The notes below the pieces were generated by a model that searched no databases, was not told the origin of the DNA, and saw nothing but the letters and a program-made list of their open reading frames with translations. This document shows positions 59,601-60,000 of a DNA stretch of 60,000 nucleotides, piece by piece. The position numbers and the translations under genes are program-made. Source of the stretch: Chrysomallon squamiferum (lineage: Eukaryota > Mollusca > Gastropoda > Neomphalida > Peltospiridae); the NCBI GenBank assembly GCA_012295275.1, contig CM022671.1, positions 20,526,822-20,586,821 on the forward strand, read 5' to 3'. Positions within the stretch are counted from its first letter, which is position 1, and the number at the start of each line of letters is the position of its first letter.

Positions 59601-60000
59601 AGTACTTCTACTACTACTACTACTAGTAGGTACCACTATTATTACTACTGCAGCTGCTGCAACTATTATTATTATTATTATTTACAAAAGATAAGTTGGT
59701 TAAAGTAGAACTATTCTTCTGAAATCTAAACTACAGTTCTTATATTTAAACATCAAAGCATATTTTACAACCCACAAACTTCAAATTTATAAAAACAAAC
59801 ATATTCAGTAGAAATGTACTTACTGAATAGCTGGCTAAAACATTTTCTTTCTAAGATGTAATTACAGAAGTTCCTGGTGCTTTGAAAACTCAGGACAAAC
59901 TATTGAAAATTTTGAATCAGAACATTTAAAACTGTTTTTGAGGTATTGAATCTGCTTTAACGACTAAGAGGTTTTCAATTCAGAACAGCAGGTTAATCTA

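Overview
This is a non-coding-rich stretch of animal nuclear DNA. It is strongly AT-biased, full of (CA)n, (GA)n, (AAT)n and (AAAT)n microsatellites, degenerate local tandem duplications and worn tRNA-like short repeats. Its small exons have GT-AG borders and are separated by introns of 4 to 27 kb. No operon, Shine-Dalgarno site, CRISPR array, phage, rRNA or intact tRNA gene is visible. Long introns, abundant GA/CA/AAT repeats and tRNA-derived repeat heads fit a lophotrochozoan, most likely a cephalopod mollusc (octopus or squid type). That assignment is inference from repeat style, not from a marker gene.

One protein-coding gene on the + strand crosses the window and runs off at least its 3' side. 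Four exons are well supported: 16628-16714, 43790-43841, 54289-54651 and 58642-58736. Each is open in only the frame that joins the next, with intron phases 0, 1, 1 and 0. Together they give 597 nt (199 codons) of an internal protein segment. Two further exons upstream (2966-3073, and more weakly 11-109) are both phase 0/0 and would extend the same frame. I do not recognise the protein. It has a charged probable helical part (exons 1 and A), a Ser/Pro/Lys-rich linker with an R-R-L-S site, a basic stretch and an acidic cluster (exons B and C), then a more globular-looking part (end of C, and D). Two weaker candidate exons (40182-40228 and 48420-48586) form a second phase-consistent route from exon A to exon C that excludes exon B.

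The 27-kb intron (16715-43789) holds the most striking structure: about 22 copies of a 66-bp minisatellite (22981-24436). Most copies carry a pyrimidine-rich tract, a CAG acceptor and an overlapping GTGAGT donor, so it is an array of splice-site-like sequence in the sense orientation. The same intron has an hAT-like repeat (21062-21360), a 67-bp sevenfold repeat (36009-36440), several balanced-composition islands and a 66-codon Cys-rich ORF at 34843.

The 3' part (53-60 kb) shows exons C and D bordered by trinucleotide tracts that happen to be in frame. Gene predictors would therefore extend them into false poly-Leu membrane segments. Two inverted copies of a short-element 3' end sit at 58976 and 59384, the second followed by the longest microsatellite of the window, (AAT) of about 65 units. 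I see no self-contained new biological system here. The best leads are the unidentified gene and the splice-site minisatellite.
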